Shown here piece after piece: positions 24,001 through 36,137 of a stretch of DNA of 64,000 bases. The translations under genes and the position numbers were made by a program. The notes beneath the pieces were generated by a model. The model did no database searches and was not told the DNA's origin. It saw nothing but the letters and a program-made list of their open reading frames with translations. Position 1 is the first letter of the stretch, and the number at the start of each line of letters is the position of its first letter. Origin of the DNA: Klebsormidium nitens (Eukaryota > Streptophyta > Klebsormidiophyceae > Klebsormidiales > Klebsormidiaceae); the NCBI GenBank assembly GCA_000708835.1, contig DF236951.1, positions 124,101 to 188,100 of the forward strand, in the 5' to 3' direction.

Positions 24001-26524
24001 CTTGCCAGCTTTTTGAGATCAACGGATATATCTGAGATGCATACCATGAAGGTAGGAGGCCCAGTTGGCGCTTGAGATCTGAGGCGACTCTGGAAAAGAC
24101 TGTGCTGCTGGAAGTTGTAAACCGTTTTGGGCACCTTTTGCCACAGTCATACCCGCCGAAACGCCACCAAGACCTTCGTGCAGCCTCGTGTTCTTATTGC
24201 GAAAGGTCGAACATCTTCTCGAGGAGCAATTTGGCATCCATTTACGCCTTGATCGCGCCTTCTTCTCTCATTCTACGCAACAGAAGCGTTTCCACCTTGG
24301 ACTTGATCGTTTTCCTTGCATGATTGGCGCCTGACTCTTCCCTTTCCCACCCGCAGATGCCTGACGTGGAGTGCCTGTGCATCGCGTTTATGGAGGACGG
24401 CAAAAGCGTGATCAGCGGATGGAGCGATGGCAAGATCCGCGCCTTCGGCCCGCAGAGCGGCAAGCTGCTCTACACCATTACGGATGCCCACGTGGCAGGC
24501 GTCACCGCCATTGTGGGCACCTCCGACTCCACCAAGATCGTCAGCGGCGGCAAGGAGGGCCAGGTGAGAGGGTTTGGAGGGTTTGGAGGGTTTGGAGGGT
24601 TTGGAGCCGCGGCCGGCCGCGCGAGCGGGCGAGGCGTGGTCGTTGAGAGATTGGGCATCGGGCTTGTCCACCTTGCTGGGCTCGTCGAGAATTGCAGAAA
24701 CGGCAGACGTCAAGCCACTCAGAGACTCTGATTGATTCGACGCTGCCCAACCAAAGACATCAGTCGACGAAAGGCGACAATGAATACGAAGGGTGTTACC
24801 AGACACTGAGTAGAAGCGGTAATCAAACTCGATGGCTAGAGAAAGCTGCATCAGTGCCAAAGGTTCTGCTCTACAGAAAGAAGAAAGCACTCTAATCACG
24901 GCTCACTCCCGGATGCCAGGTGCGGGTGTGGCGCATCGGGCAGGAGAGCCAGACGCTGATCAGCAGCATGAAGGAGCATAAGGGCCCCGTGAACGCCATC
25001 CAGGTGCGGCGGAACGACTCCGAGGCCGTATCCGCCTCCTCCGACGGCTCCTGCATCATCTGGGACCTCGCGGTGAGCCCCCCGCTCTAGTTGCTCGGCA
25101 CGCTCATCCGACTACCTTTGAATGTTCGTCACTGGGTTGTCATTAATTCAGTGGATTTTCGCAAGGAGGCCGAAAGAGATGGTTCTGGACGCAGCAGCTT
25201 TTCATCATGAGCCAACACAAAGCGCCCCGGTTCGAAACATATTCTGGTAGGGTTTGGCTGGTAAGGTGAACAAGAGCACGGTCCGAGATCTTGTCAGCAC
25301 CAAAATCTTCAATTGGGCGAACGGTTCAACTGACGAAGACGGGGTCAATCTGCAGCGCTTTGTCCGCAACAACAGCCTGTTCGCGTCCACGTTCTTCAAG
25401 GCGATCCTGTACCACCCCGACGAGAGCCAGCTGCTCACCACCGGCACCGACAGGAAGGTGAGCCGCCGCGCGAAGAGGCAATCTCTTCGGGCTATGCACA
25501 CCTGCTTAGAGATTTGCGATGAGGGCAAAGCCTTGTAGGAGGCCTGTCCACCCGCTCACCATATGCTTACAAGTGATACATGTTCCAGGATTCACGAACT
25601 TTAGTTGGTTCTGGGTGCGGCTTCTTGATCATCAAGCCCGAGTAGGAACCTCGTGCCCAATGAGCATCCTTAAATAGAGCTGCAACCTAAAATAGCACTC
25701 GCGACAATCACGGGCTCGAGGACCGATCATCGTCCTTAATCCAGCCAGCTCTCCTCTTCCTCGTCTTTTCTACACAGTGCGTTCGCACGCGTCTGACTTA
25801 CTAGTGCTCTCAAAAGTGAAGTGGCTCTAAATAACTTGCGGCTCGTCAGCTGTTCATTGCAAAGCGTAGTGCAAGATGCAAACGGTCATCGACTTTCTTT
25901 CTCCGCAGATCACGTACTGGGACGCCTACGACGGGCAGGTGATCCGCAACATAGAGGGCAGCAAGAGCGCAGAGATCAACGCGCTCGCAATCAGTGCGGA
26001 CGGGGAGGCCGTTGCGAGCGGCGGCGCGGACAAGGAGGTCAAGCTGTGGGGCTACGACGAGGGCCACTGCTTCGCGGTCGGGAGGGGCCACTCCGGGGCG
26101 GTGCTCAAGGTGGGGGCCAGGCGCTAAAAGTCACCGGATTCTGTGTACCGGGGTCAAGTTCTTCATTTTAAGTTGCTGCTAATTTTGTGCGTGTCTTCGA
26201 CTCTGCCTCGGACAGCAGATATGAACCAACGAAGTGACTCGTGTGAAATCCTTCGTATGAAAGCAAAGACTCTCGTGCATGATTTCGGGGCGAAGTCTCA
26301 GATTCTGAGTACTGACTGCTCAGATTGCTTGACGCGCTTTCTTTGAAGGACCACAGCGCTCGTGTGGGATGAGCTTTTGAGCTGATCTCTGACTAAGGAT
26401 CTATTGCCAACTACAGGTGAAGATCAGCCCGGATCTGCGGAAGGTCGTGTCCGTTGGAGAGGAAGGGGCCATCCTGATCTGGGACTACATAAGTCCGCGG
26501 TCACTTTCGGCACCCAGAGACTAG
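21012..26524 (+). CDS. CFAP52: Cilia- and flagella-associated protein 52 (WDR16), WD40 axonemal protein
   Basis: Axonemal microtubule inner/doublet protein of motile cilia. Ten exons: 21012-21320, 21966-22316, 22776-22939, 23252-23365, 23809-23980, 24357-24563, 24920-25072, 25356-25457, 25909-26109, 26417-26524; 626 aa, against about 620 in animals. Family landmarks occur in order: NGLLLHPDGSTLIYPLG, RRQEFLQGHTDKVACIAVS, SGRYLASGQVTHMGF, CGSPTANDF, RNIEGSKSAEINALAIS, VGRGHSGAVLK and the C-terminal EEGAILIWDY. The WD repeats form the usual two beta-propellers. The exon 5 donor is ambiguous: ending at 23980 or 23992 keeps the frame, and family spacing favours 23980. Just after the exon 6 donor lies a G-rich minisatellite. 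No exon appears to be missing. Confidence 0.96.
24570..24606 (+). repeat. GTTTGGAGG minisatellite beside a 5' splice site
   Basis: Four tandem 9-bp units begin about 7 nt after the donor of CFAP52 exon 6. Four GGG tracts spaced by TTTGGA make a G-quadruplex in the nascent RNA possible. Confidence 0.8.
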
Positions 26525-27526
26525 CCTCAAAAAGATTCGAGTATAGACATAGAATATTGATCCTTCCCGTATGATAAGTACGACCACTGGCTTACTTCAA
26601 TGTCATCACTGTTGCGGCAGCCCTTGACATTCTTCGCCCAAAAGAATGTGTATACACAACGCTCGGATTGATCGCTTATGGGTCTCTTCAACTCGGGATT
26701 TCGAATTCTGATGTGTGTGTACATCGGCGGGTGTTTCTGTTCGTACATGAGATGTAGATGCATGATAATCAAGTGCTTAATTCGTACATCATCTTCGCAG
26801 CAGATGAGGCCCCACAAACGATCCAGATACGATCCAGTCCTTTAGAAGACCAGAAGACATTGGGCTCCACAAAATAAAACCCCAAGTAAGTTTGGATTCT
26901 TCACGCAGGCGCTTTACCTTAACCATTGCCGCCACGTACTCACATAGATATTGCTAAATGCTCCAGTAGCCTTTGAACGCCCCAAGTCCAAGTTCGAGGA
27001 ACCGGCTGCGGCCCCTCTTGCGGTTGTCATGAAGACTAGCGTCTTCGCGTCTTGTCAAATATCTCTGGTAATGTTCGTCTAAAAGGATCTGACTATTGGC
27101 ATTTGCATGTGCTGTGCCCTTTGTTGCACAACTGAGACGACTCCGCTGCCGCCTGGTGCATAATAATTCTAACCTTTTATGGTGGCCCGTGAGGCCAGCC
27201 CTGAAAGTGCTTGATCAGTCTGCAGACCTCCTCAATGAGCTTATACCAGGGCTGCTACATAGGAATCGCCTGTGGACGTGAGTTTGGGCGATCCGCGCTT
27301 AAGTTCACTGTCGCGGCCGGGAGGGCGCGGCCGCGCTTGGCAAACCCCATGATCGAGTCCGATTTTTGGGGTTCACAAAAACCCTGGCTCGTCGATTCTA
27401 TTCTAGAGATCTTTGAAACCCTAAATCAGGCAGAAACCCTGGGCCCTACTAGGGATAGCCTTAGGGATATTCTGTTGCCTATACAGAAGAAACAGATTAC
27501 CCCTACAACAGCGTCTCTTTTCAATA
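26525..27526. promoter_or_regulatory. Intergenic region upstream of HCF101
   Basis: 1 kb between CFAP52 and HCF101, both on the plus strand. It should contain the CFAP52 3' UTR and the HCF101 promoter. A GC-rich, partly self-complementary patch lies near 27312-27336, and a telo-box at 27416-27424. No coding frame was recognised. Confidence 0.45.
27416..27424 (+). promoter_or_regulatory. Telo-box-like motif upstream of HCF101
   Basis: AAACCCTAA, the plant telo-box, lies about 100 bp before the start codon. In plants this motif is common near the transcription starts of growth-related genes. A function here is inference. Confidence 0.3.
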
Positions 27527-30500
27527 ATGGCGGCTTGCAAGGCACTCCTGAAGCCAGCATTGAGCTGTCAGGGCTTTGCTCTGCAGCAGGGCAGACGAGG
27601 CAAGTTGCGGCAGCCAGCAGCTCCCTGTCTGCGCACAGGTAAGAACACGCTTGTCAAAACGTCTGAGCCTTTGTGTCAAGACAAGGTCCCACATCCACTC
27701 CCCTTCGAGAGACCCTCTTGCCTTATAGGTTATTTAGGCTGGTTGCACGGTCCGGGCAAAACGGTGAAGCCTGCAACATTGCTCAGTCCTAACGGTATGA
27801 CGTTAAGCAGTAATAGACTTTGGCCCCTTCTTCATGAGAATGTGCACAATGCTCGGAGGCCCGCCGGAAACATATACTTGCTATGAGTACTATTAGTATC
27901 AGTTTTGCCCCGAAAGAACACGGAAGAACGGTTTTGAATAGTGGTGGCCCCTGAATCGGCAGAAGTACGGAAGTGGGTCTGTACCTTCTGACAGCTCAGA
28001 GTTCTTTCTTTGTCCTTCTGCACTTCCAACGTTGCAGCATTTTTGGCACAGTGGCCCTCTGAAAGGTGCTTCTCTGCTGTGCAGCATATTTGCAAACCAG
28101 CCCTTCTCCAGCGCCTCTTAGCAGTCAGAATGTTGCAGCAAAAGGTTGGCGTCAGATTCTGGAGCCACCGGCCCAGGGTTTCCACACCAACTCTAGACCT
28201 GGGCTGCGGGGTGATGATCGGGGTGGTGCCCGGTGTCAAGCGCAGGCACAATCAAATGGTGAGGAAGCAACGCCCCAAACGCCATTGACAATCCTAAGGC
28301 AGCGGTTTTCTGTCTGCTCATTTGGTTCAAATATCCCAGATACTTTACATTTTGCAGAGCACATGTTTGCCAAGCCAGGGGCTGTTGGAAGTACCGCAGA
28401 CTTTGACGGGGGTTTCCTGGCAGACAGACATTCCCGCCACATAAGGATCATCTGCCAAGTTTGGAGTGTGCAACCTGGGTAAGTAGATAGTGAAAGCGCT
28501 GCACTACCGGACACTCGCTTGGACTACTACGACTTCATCCGATGTTTGCAACAGACCTTGGCATCTCAACCTCCTCAAGTCATGTTGCGTCCCTGCAGGA
28601 GCGGCGATGGGCGCTTCTCCAGAGCAAGAGGTCCTGGGAAAGCTTTCTCAGATCATCGATCCCGATTTCGGGACAGATATTGTCTCCTGCGGGTTTGTGA
28701 AGGAGATGCAGATTGACCCGAACACGGGGGTGGTGTCTTTCACCTTGCAATTGACAACGCCGGCTTGCCCGGTCAAAGACATGGTGAGACAGTCCGATAA
28801 CTTTTAAGGGGATCGCTATTTTCTTGTGAATTCATCAGCCTGGCTGGTGACCCATGTGCTGCCAGATAGACAAGCAGACAGGTAAAGCGAGATGTATTTG
28901 TTGAAGGAAGCCATATCAAAGCCTTGCTCTTGACGACGAAGCCCGACTAAGTTTTACTTGAGAATCGCCAGTCAATTCCTCATCAAAGATTTCAATCAGT
29001 CTCTACCTAGCCACTAGGCTTCAAGGAAACTTCTGGTTTGAGGAGCAAGACGGGACCCTCTGCAAACTCTTTGTGACTCCGACGTCCATGGTCGCAAGTC
29101 CCCATCTCAATGCATTAACGACAGGCCCGCTATTGCAGTTTGAGTCACAAGCGCGCGAGCTTGTGAGCCAGCTGCCGTGGGTGAAGGACCTCAGCATTAA
29201 GATGACGGCCCAGGCGCCAAGACCCATGACAGACGAAGACGTACCTCCGGGCCTGAGGAAGGTCGCCAACATCATTGCAGTGTCCAGTTGCAAGGTATGG
29301 CCGTGACTCCTTGTTCAAAGGAAACGAACTCGAGCGCAGTAGAAGCCCCTTACCTTTGAAATCGAGTTCTGATGTTTGCAAGTCGAGCTGGCCAGAATTG
29401 TCCCGCCTATTGCTCTCATCGGTGTTCAGAACAATCGTAGCAGTGAAGCAGCTCTTGAACACGTCTTTCTGTCCACTCCAGGAACTCGACATGAATACTA
29501 AAGAGGCCTGATGATTGCCTGATGGTGCCTCGTCTTTAGTCCCTCTTGTCTGAAGAACTCCTGTTTTTCACAGGGCGGAGTTGGCAAGTCCACGGTGTCA
29601 GTCAACCTTGCATACGCGTTGCACGGCATGGGCGCGCGGGTGGGCATCTTTGATGCGGACGTGTACGGGCCCAGCCTCCCGACCATGGTCTCTCCAGAGG
29701 TGCCCGTGTTGCAGATGGTGAGCTCTGTCTGCGAGACGCACGCAGATTGCACCCTCCCAACAGCTCTCAACGCTATGTATCGACAGCCGAGCTTTGGTTT
29801 TGTCGGCGTGTCTTGGTAGGGGGCCTAGCCTGTTAGCACGTGATCGTGATTTTGAAGGCCAGGTGAATCTTTGACTGAAAATGTATAACTTCGCTGACAC
29901 TCTATGACAAAAGCATCTCCTTGGAGCACATTTTGAAAGGCAAAGACTTGGGCAGGACTCCTCTTTCACCCGGACCAAACATCCAATCAAAGCTGTGATT
30001 GTAGCATCTCGTGTCTGCAGCGTGTGGAGGGCGACGATCGCATCATTATGCCGACCGAATACGAGGGCGTGAAGCTGGTGTCGTTTGGGTATGCGGGGCA
30101 GGGCAGCGCCATTATGCGGGGCCCCATGGTCTCGGGCGTCGTCAACCAGCTGCTCACCACCACCGACTGGTGAGGGACCCCTACTTCAGAAGAAGCTGAC
30201 ACTGTGACAGATCGTTGCTGAGTTGCTTGCACTATCACGAAGAACTCGATGCACGGGTAGAAAGGTGGCCTAGATGTAACCTTTTTACCTGTTGCTTGCT
30301 GCCTCATTTCTCACAGGCAGCGCTGCTGTATCGTTGGGCATGTCAAGTCCGCTCAATTTGTGATGCATCTCCGACCTTTGAGGTCCGATTGTCCTGTTAA
30401 AGGTACTCGACAGCTCAAGAAACCGAACCGAGTTAAGTCTGCTTACGTCTCCGAATTACTTCTGAGCTTCTTCCACCGAAAGCCGTCACCTGTGACATCC

Positions 30501-33193
30501 GTCACTTAGTAGCTGATAAACCTGGCTCTTCTTGTTTAGGGGGGAGCTGGATTACTTGGTGCTTGATTTCCCGCCTGGAACGGGAGACATCCAGCTGACG
30601 CTGTGCCAGGCCGTGCCCATCACGGCGGCTGTCATCGTGACCACCCCCCAGAAGCTGTCCTTCATCGACGTCGTCAAGGGTGTTCGCATGTTTGCCAAGT
30701 TGAAGGTACGCCTCACAATTGAGTCGGCGTTTCTGACTCCTCTGAGTATCTTTGCAAGATTGGCGCACGCCCATCGTGTTACGTTCTCGCACGTTGGTCA
30801 GACTGGAACTTCGTCCAGCATGAGGCACTTGCGTGTCGCCTGAGAAATGTTGGGTCTTAATTTTGTTGCCGGATTGTCCAGCTGTGCAGTCAAGAAGCTG
30901 AACGCAACATTGGAACCCTGCAGGTGCCGTGCATTGCTGTTGTTGAGAACATGTGCTACTTCGAGGCGGACGGGAAGCGGTACTTCCCTTTCGGACAGGG
31001 ATCTGGTCAAAAGGCAAGTCAGTCAAGCTCTCCCTCCATCTTTGCTGAGGCTTTGTAGGCAAGCAGCAGTCTTAGCAAACATTCACTATTGAGTCAAAAT
31101 AGGGCAAATCTCCTGAACAAACGTATGCTCCGGATCTTGCTTTTCTGGTTGTCGGCTTTCTTCGACTTTGCAAGTGTTGGCAGTCCCAAAGACCAAAGCC
31201 TGGTTCGTATTCATGCAGGTCGTCGACCAGTTTGGCATTGCCTCCTTGTTCCAGATGCCTATCAAACCCGAGGTAAGAAGCTGCTCTGGGTCCTGACCCC
31301 TTGGGGCGGATGGAACAGAATCTACTTCGTCCGCGAATTACCTGGTAAAGCTGCCGCTGTATGGAACCAACTTAGGATACCTTGCCTGACATTGACAAAT
31401 TTGTGATTCAGGGTACATGGTGCTTTTGTCTTTCATTCCGACCGCCAGGGCTCGAGTAGTCGCCGCTGACATCCCGACTACTCCGACGCCCCGATTCGAT
31501 GATCCGCCAGAACGTCTCTTCTTAATTTGTCAGCGACGTCTTTGTCTCTTCCAGTGTTATTCGTTTTTCTGAAGATATCAGGCTTCCGAGGCGGCAGAAG
31601 GCTTCTTTCGCTACCCGTGAGTGTAGGGAGATATGTTTTGTTACAAGTTTCGCACCCGTCCGTTCTCTGTATCCCTGCTTACCTGCCTACCTTCGCTCGC
31701 AGTTGTCGGCCTCTGGCGACACTGGGAAGCCCCAGGTGATCGTGGAGCCAGCCGGCGAGGTAGCGCGAGCTTTCTCCGAGCTGGGGGCGTCCGTCGTGCA
31801 GCAGACGGCCAGGCTCCGGCAACAGGGTGAGCCCGCATAAGCCTCTCTCCGGCCGTACTGAGAGCCAAAAAAGAAGCTGTGGCAAAAATCTGGGGCAGCG
31901 ACAAAGCTGCGCACTTGTTTTTGATGGGTTGAAAGCGCGTTGTTATCAACTGCGGTGCTGTTCAGTCGAAGATCGTTTGTGACCTCGTGCTTTACACACG
32001 CTCCCCGAGGCTCGAAATGCGACTTCAGCAGCTTGCCGTTTCAAATGTGCAGCTTAAGAATCGGACAGGTAATGCACTGCAGAAGAGAACAACACACTCT
32101 CACGCGCTTCGAATCGTCACACCTGTGCGTTTCATTCTCAAAGCTCCGTTTCTCGTTGCATTTCATCTGACGCCGGTCGAATTCTCTGCAGTGGCTACTG
32201 CTGTTGTGTACGATCCGGCACGGAAGGCCATCGTGGTGCGGCCACCCGGCAGTGACGAGGAGTTCCTGCTCAGCCCGGCGCTTGTGAGACGAAACGATAG
32301 GTCCGCGAAGAGCGTGGTGAGTCGTTCATTCTGCAGGCACACGCTTTCTCGCTCGCTTTCAATCAGCACATCTGGAAACTCTTGCGTTTCGCTGCCAACA
32401 CTTAATACTTGCATGAGCAGATTGACAGTTACTAAATTTTGTAGGGACGACATCGATTGAGTACGATGATAAATTCCTTTCGTACGTTCTGACGACGGAC
32501 GGTTTCGCACTTTGCAGGACGAGTGGACGGGGCAGCAGCTGCTGCAATACAGTGACGTGGCGGAGGACATCGTTCCTGAGAGCATCCGACCGATGGGCAA
32601 TTACGCGGTCGCTATCTCGTGGCCGGACGGCCTCACTCAGGTCAGCACGTTCGGATGCCTCCACAATTCTCGCGGACAAGGCTATATCCCGATCGATGTT
32701 CGAGCTGCATGAAGGTGGCTAAAAAGAGTTTCATTGCCGCAATTGATGTTCGAGCAGAGTGACTTCTTCCTGATCAAGCACAGCTTGTGCAGCAAAGATT
32801 CTGCTGTGCAAAGCCTCTGTCATCGCTGCAAAAGCTCATGCGTCGCGTTCGAACAATCAGCAGCTTTTGGGAAAGCTTCCTGGACTGAGAACTGCTTTTC
32901 GAGCGACCGCTGACAATCTGAAACGATTGCCCTTTCGTTTGCAGGTGGCTCCCTATGAGCAACTCGAGAATCTGGAGCGGATGCTGGAAGACGATGACTC
33001 GGCGTTTGCCATGCCGTCCACGACCAGCAGGGTGGACGGGTCTTCTGCTGCCGACCCTGCCGCGCCTTCCAGCAGACCCTCAGCAACGAAAGCTGCCGGA
33101 ACCGGGTCCGTAGGCGCGCAAGCTCCCTTGTCAGACGGTGCGGCCAGGATCTTGCAAGAAGCAGCGAGATTGAAGGAGTTGGCCAAAAGCTGA
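27527..33193 (+). CDS. HCF101: HCF101, plastid Mrp/NBP35-type P-loop [4Fe-4S] cluster carrier
   Basis: Assembles and delivers 4Fe-4S clusters in plastids, notably for photosystem I. Thirteen exons: 27527-27638, 28139-28258, 28599-28783, 29139-29294, 29574-29717, 30021-30169, 30540-30705, 30924-31013, 31219-31272, 31703-31826, 32192-32316, 32518-32640, 32945-33193; 598 aa, phases close. Residues 1-~77 are a basic transit peptide. The MIP18-type domain follows ([18 protein letters not shown]). The P-loop CKGGVGKST spans the exon 4/5 junction (~190-198). Then come [49 protein letters not shown] and VENMCYF. The plant-specific C-terminal domain has [16 protein letters not shown] and [17 protein letters not shown] ~50-residue Ser/Ala-rich tail then extends past the usual end. 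Intron 8 (31014-31218) starts with GC instead of GT. Confidence 0.96.
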
Positions 33194-34994
33194 GAGTGTT
33201 GGCTGTTTGATGGTCTCCTTAACTATAGTCTTGTAGGGGGTTCAAGAAATGGCTGGATAAACCGTTTACTGAATGCAAGAACAAGCTCCACCGCATGTTG
33301 ATTTGCGTTGAAAGACGTTACCTGCACTTGTTCTACCATCCGCTACTTCGCAGCTTTTTCATTGACCGCAATGCAGTTTATCGTCAGGTGTGTGATTGAG
33401 GCGCAAAGTTCTTGTAAACTGCTGTCATCTGGTGTATATCTTTGAAAGCAGATAAGTCCGCTCTAGTGCAACATCACATGCATCACTTAGTACATGGCAG
33501 CCCGTAACAAAGCGAGGTTTGATGCGGCTGCAACCAGCTAATGTCGTACGTACAGATATTGAAAGTGGTGCCCTGGGAGTGAGCCTTCGTCGCTCAGAAG
33601 TCGTGCTAGCTATGGAAGCATCCAGAGCGTATCTCTCAGTTGCAAATGATTCGATTGGTGGGAAAAAAATCGAACCTTTTGGCGCGGCCACGTAGGTCAG
33701 AGTACGTGCTCTGGACAATGAGCTCAACTGGTGTTGCGAGCTTAATCTACATGCAGCTCAAGTGTTCAATCACGCATGCGAGATCTGGGATTACGAAAAG
33801 TGATGCAGATTAAGTTTCACATGCATGCTCACGGTTGGGCGCCCGCGCCTGTTATATAGGCACGTGGCGAATTTTTATATACGTAGAACTATATATATTG
33901 ATCGAGGATATGCATTTACGTTATGAGGCAGAATATCGCGATCGACAAGTGGGACATTCAATAGGTCCTCTTAAAGGGCATGCATATGGCATAACCAGAT
34001 CGACGATCGATCGAGGTCCGATCAAGCATGCGAGAATCGTTGTGTCCTACTCAGTGCCTTGATTGTGATACCGATCTAGCTCCTGCATGCAATTTGCCCA
34101 TCCGCCATCATGGGGTGTTCTATTCTTGCATTAGCTGATCTGGCAGACTCAATTTGATTGACTTGACCAAGACTCGCGTGGAGTCACGTCAGTGTTCAAA
34201 AAGGTCTTCCCCAGCGTAAGTTCATTTGATAATTGGTTCAATGACCGCCACTGTGAGAGGCCGGCAAGGATCGCGAGTGTTTGACACATAATATAAGCTG
34301 GTAAAAGCGGGTGAGTCTGCCGGGCGTGTTAAGTTGCCAGACGACTTGAAGACAATTCGGGCCAGAGAGCACCCCGGGCTAAGGATCTCTGTGCGTGGAA
34401 GCAATAGATCGAGGGTTGATCTGGAATAATTCCCTTGCATGGTGGGTGAGCAAAATCTCCACGATTGTGTAACAGCCGTTCGATACGCCACGTGTACTGC
34501 CAGGATAAGCTCGAGGCTGCCATAGCTCCATTAACTTGCCGTAATATTAGTCGCCTGGTCCCGCTACACGTTGTGTCCGACGTCCTCAAGACCTCGGGCT
34601 TCGAATTTTGAACTTCGATCTTCGAACTTCTCAAGGTCCTTGAGTATTCACATCCTGAAGAAGACGGTCTAACTTCAGTGGCCAAAGTTGTGCAAATCAG
34701 ATTGTTCAGGTGGCTCTTTATCACAGTAGCCGTGCTGACATTCTGACAACAGCAATATATACTGCTGCAGTAGGATTAGGCTTCCATCGAAGCGTCCACA
34801 AGGCACGGAATCGATCGAAGTCTCTCGCCAGGATCGTTGTCCTTGGTGGCACCGGCGCTGCTGAAAAGTTGGAAAAGCCATGCTTGCTACCCCAATCCGT
34901 GAGGGATCTGCTTTAGGAATATCCAAGTAGAATACGTCAAGCAGTATTGTGGCTGAACTCAAGCTGGCGGCGGCGTTATAGAACATTCTGAAGC
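33194..34994. other. Long non-coding region after HCF101
   Basis: 1.8 kb with no credible gene. From about 33760 to 34080 it is AT-rich with TATATA stretches, repeated GCATGC and GATCGATC words, and a TATATAGG-CACGTGG cluster near 33852. It may be repeat-derived, but no clear inverted ends were found. Confidence 0.45.
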
Positions 34995-36137
34995 ATGTCG
35001 AGCATCTCGTTCCATTCGCTTGGGTCGTCGAAGGGTTCTCAATTCAGCTTGGAAGCAGCAGGATGCATAAGCTGCTCTCGTGACTCGTTCAATGAGAAGA
35101 CCAAATCTGGGATATCAGGCACTTCAGTTGGTTATACTGGCCGTCCTTCGCTTGATTCAGATGATGCAGGTGAGATTCTCTGTACAGGCATCGCTGGAAA
35201 ATGAGAGCTCTTCTACCGTTCACCTCTAGAAGCTTCTTAATGAAAGGCCTGATATTAGTGCATACCTACAGGTTTGTTGTTGAGTACAACGGCATGCTGA
35301 GGGTGGGAGTCTTTTAGATTTACTATTCCTAATTGGAATAAAGAGGTTTCTATTTGCAGGTACAGAAGTCGACTCTTTCATCAAGAACAGGTCCAAGCAT
35401 CGAGGGTTTTCGCTGCTTGATGAAGACAATATCTTCGACGAGTACCCTGAGATCGAGTCTCGATTACCAAGAAACAAGCGGAGACGGGCACATTCCAGAA
35501 GTCCTAAGGTCAGGCCAGGTCTCCGAAAAAGTTATCTTTGCATGTAAGCTTTTGTTGACATGCGGCAAAAAGGTGTTCAGGCTGTTTGCATGTCATTTAT
35601 GCTCAAGGTTACATCAAACCACGTCCCATGGATTCATCGTTGGTACGTCAGATTTGCAGGTGCTCTTATCTTACTTCTTGTGTCGCTTCTGACAGAATAG
35701 ATCATTACAACATGTGATAAGTATGGGTTCTGAAAAAGACCAGAATTTATACAGGGCAAAGAGAAGAGCAGGGAGGTCGAAGACGATGCTAGAAGTCCCT
35801 CGGATGCAGACAAGAAGGATCAGCGCTTGAGTGTGCCGAATGAGTCACCCACGAATCAACGTAGCCATCAGTCACCTGTGCGTCAGGTGGTAAGTCATTG
35901 TTTTCGATGTAAGTTTTTATTATATTGCAATGGCTTCAGTAACCACTTCTTAAAACAGTAGTTTTGCAGATCAGGGTAGCAGCAGCTCGACTAGCGTTCA
36001 ATGCGATGGACTGTGTCTGGCCAGTATTGTTGACCTGCTTCAGCGACCACATCATTAGTTTTGCAGTTTGCAAGAACTCAAAAACCAGTGCTTCTTTGCA
36101 GTACTCGCTTCCACGAGTGGACGAGAACGAGGAGTAA
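34995..36137 (+). CDS. Hypothetical polar, serine-rich protein
   Basis: I do not recognise this protein. Proposed exons are 34995-35169, 35360-35508, 35755-35889 and 35970-36137, giving 208 aa with closing phases. Exon 1 is Ser/Gly-rich (MSSISFHSLGSSKGSQF). Exon 2 has FSLLDEDNIFDEYPE then a basic RNKRRRAHSRSPK patch that could be a nuclear signal. Exon 3 is strongly charged (GKEKSREVEDDARSPSDADK). Exon 4 ends DENEE. The polar composition stays constant across the joins, which supports a real gene, but the exon 2 donor (GTCAGG) is weak; a stronger GTAAGC lies 35 bases on in a different phase. The last exon is the least certain. No membrane segment or signal peptide is visible. Confidence 0.4.

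Noticed and set aside
24570-24606. Interstitial telomere repeat
   Set aside because: The unit is GTTTGGAGG, not TTTAGGG, and only four copies exist.
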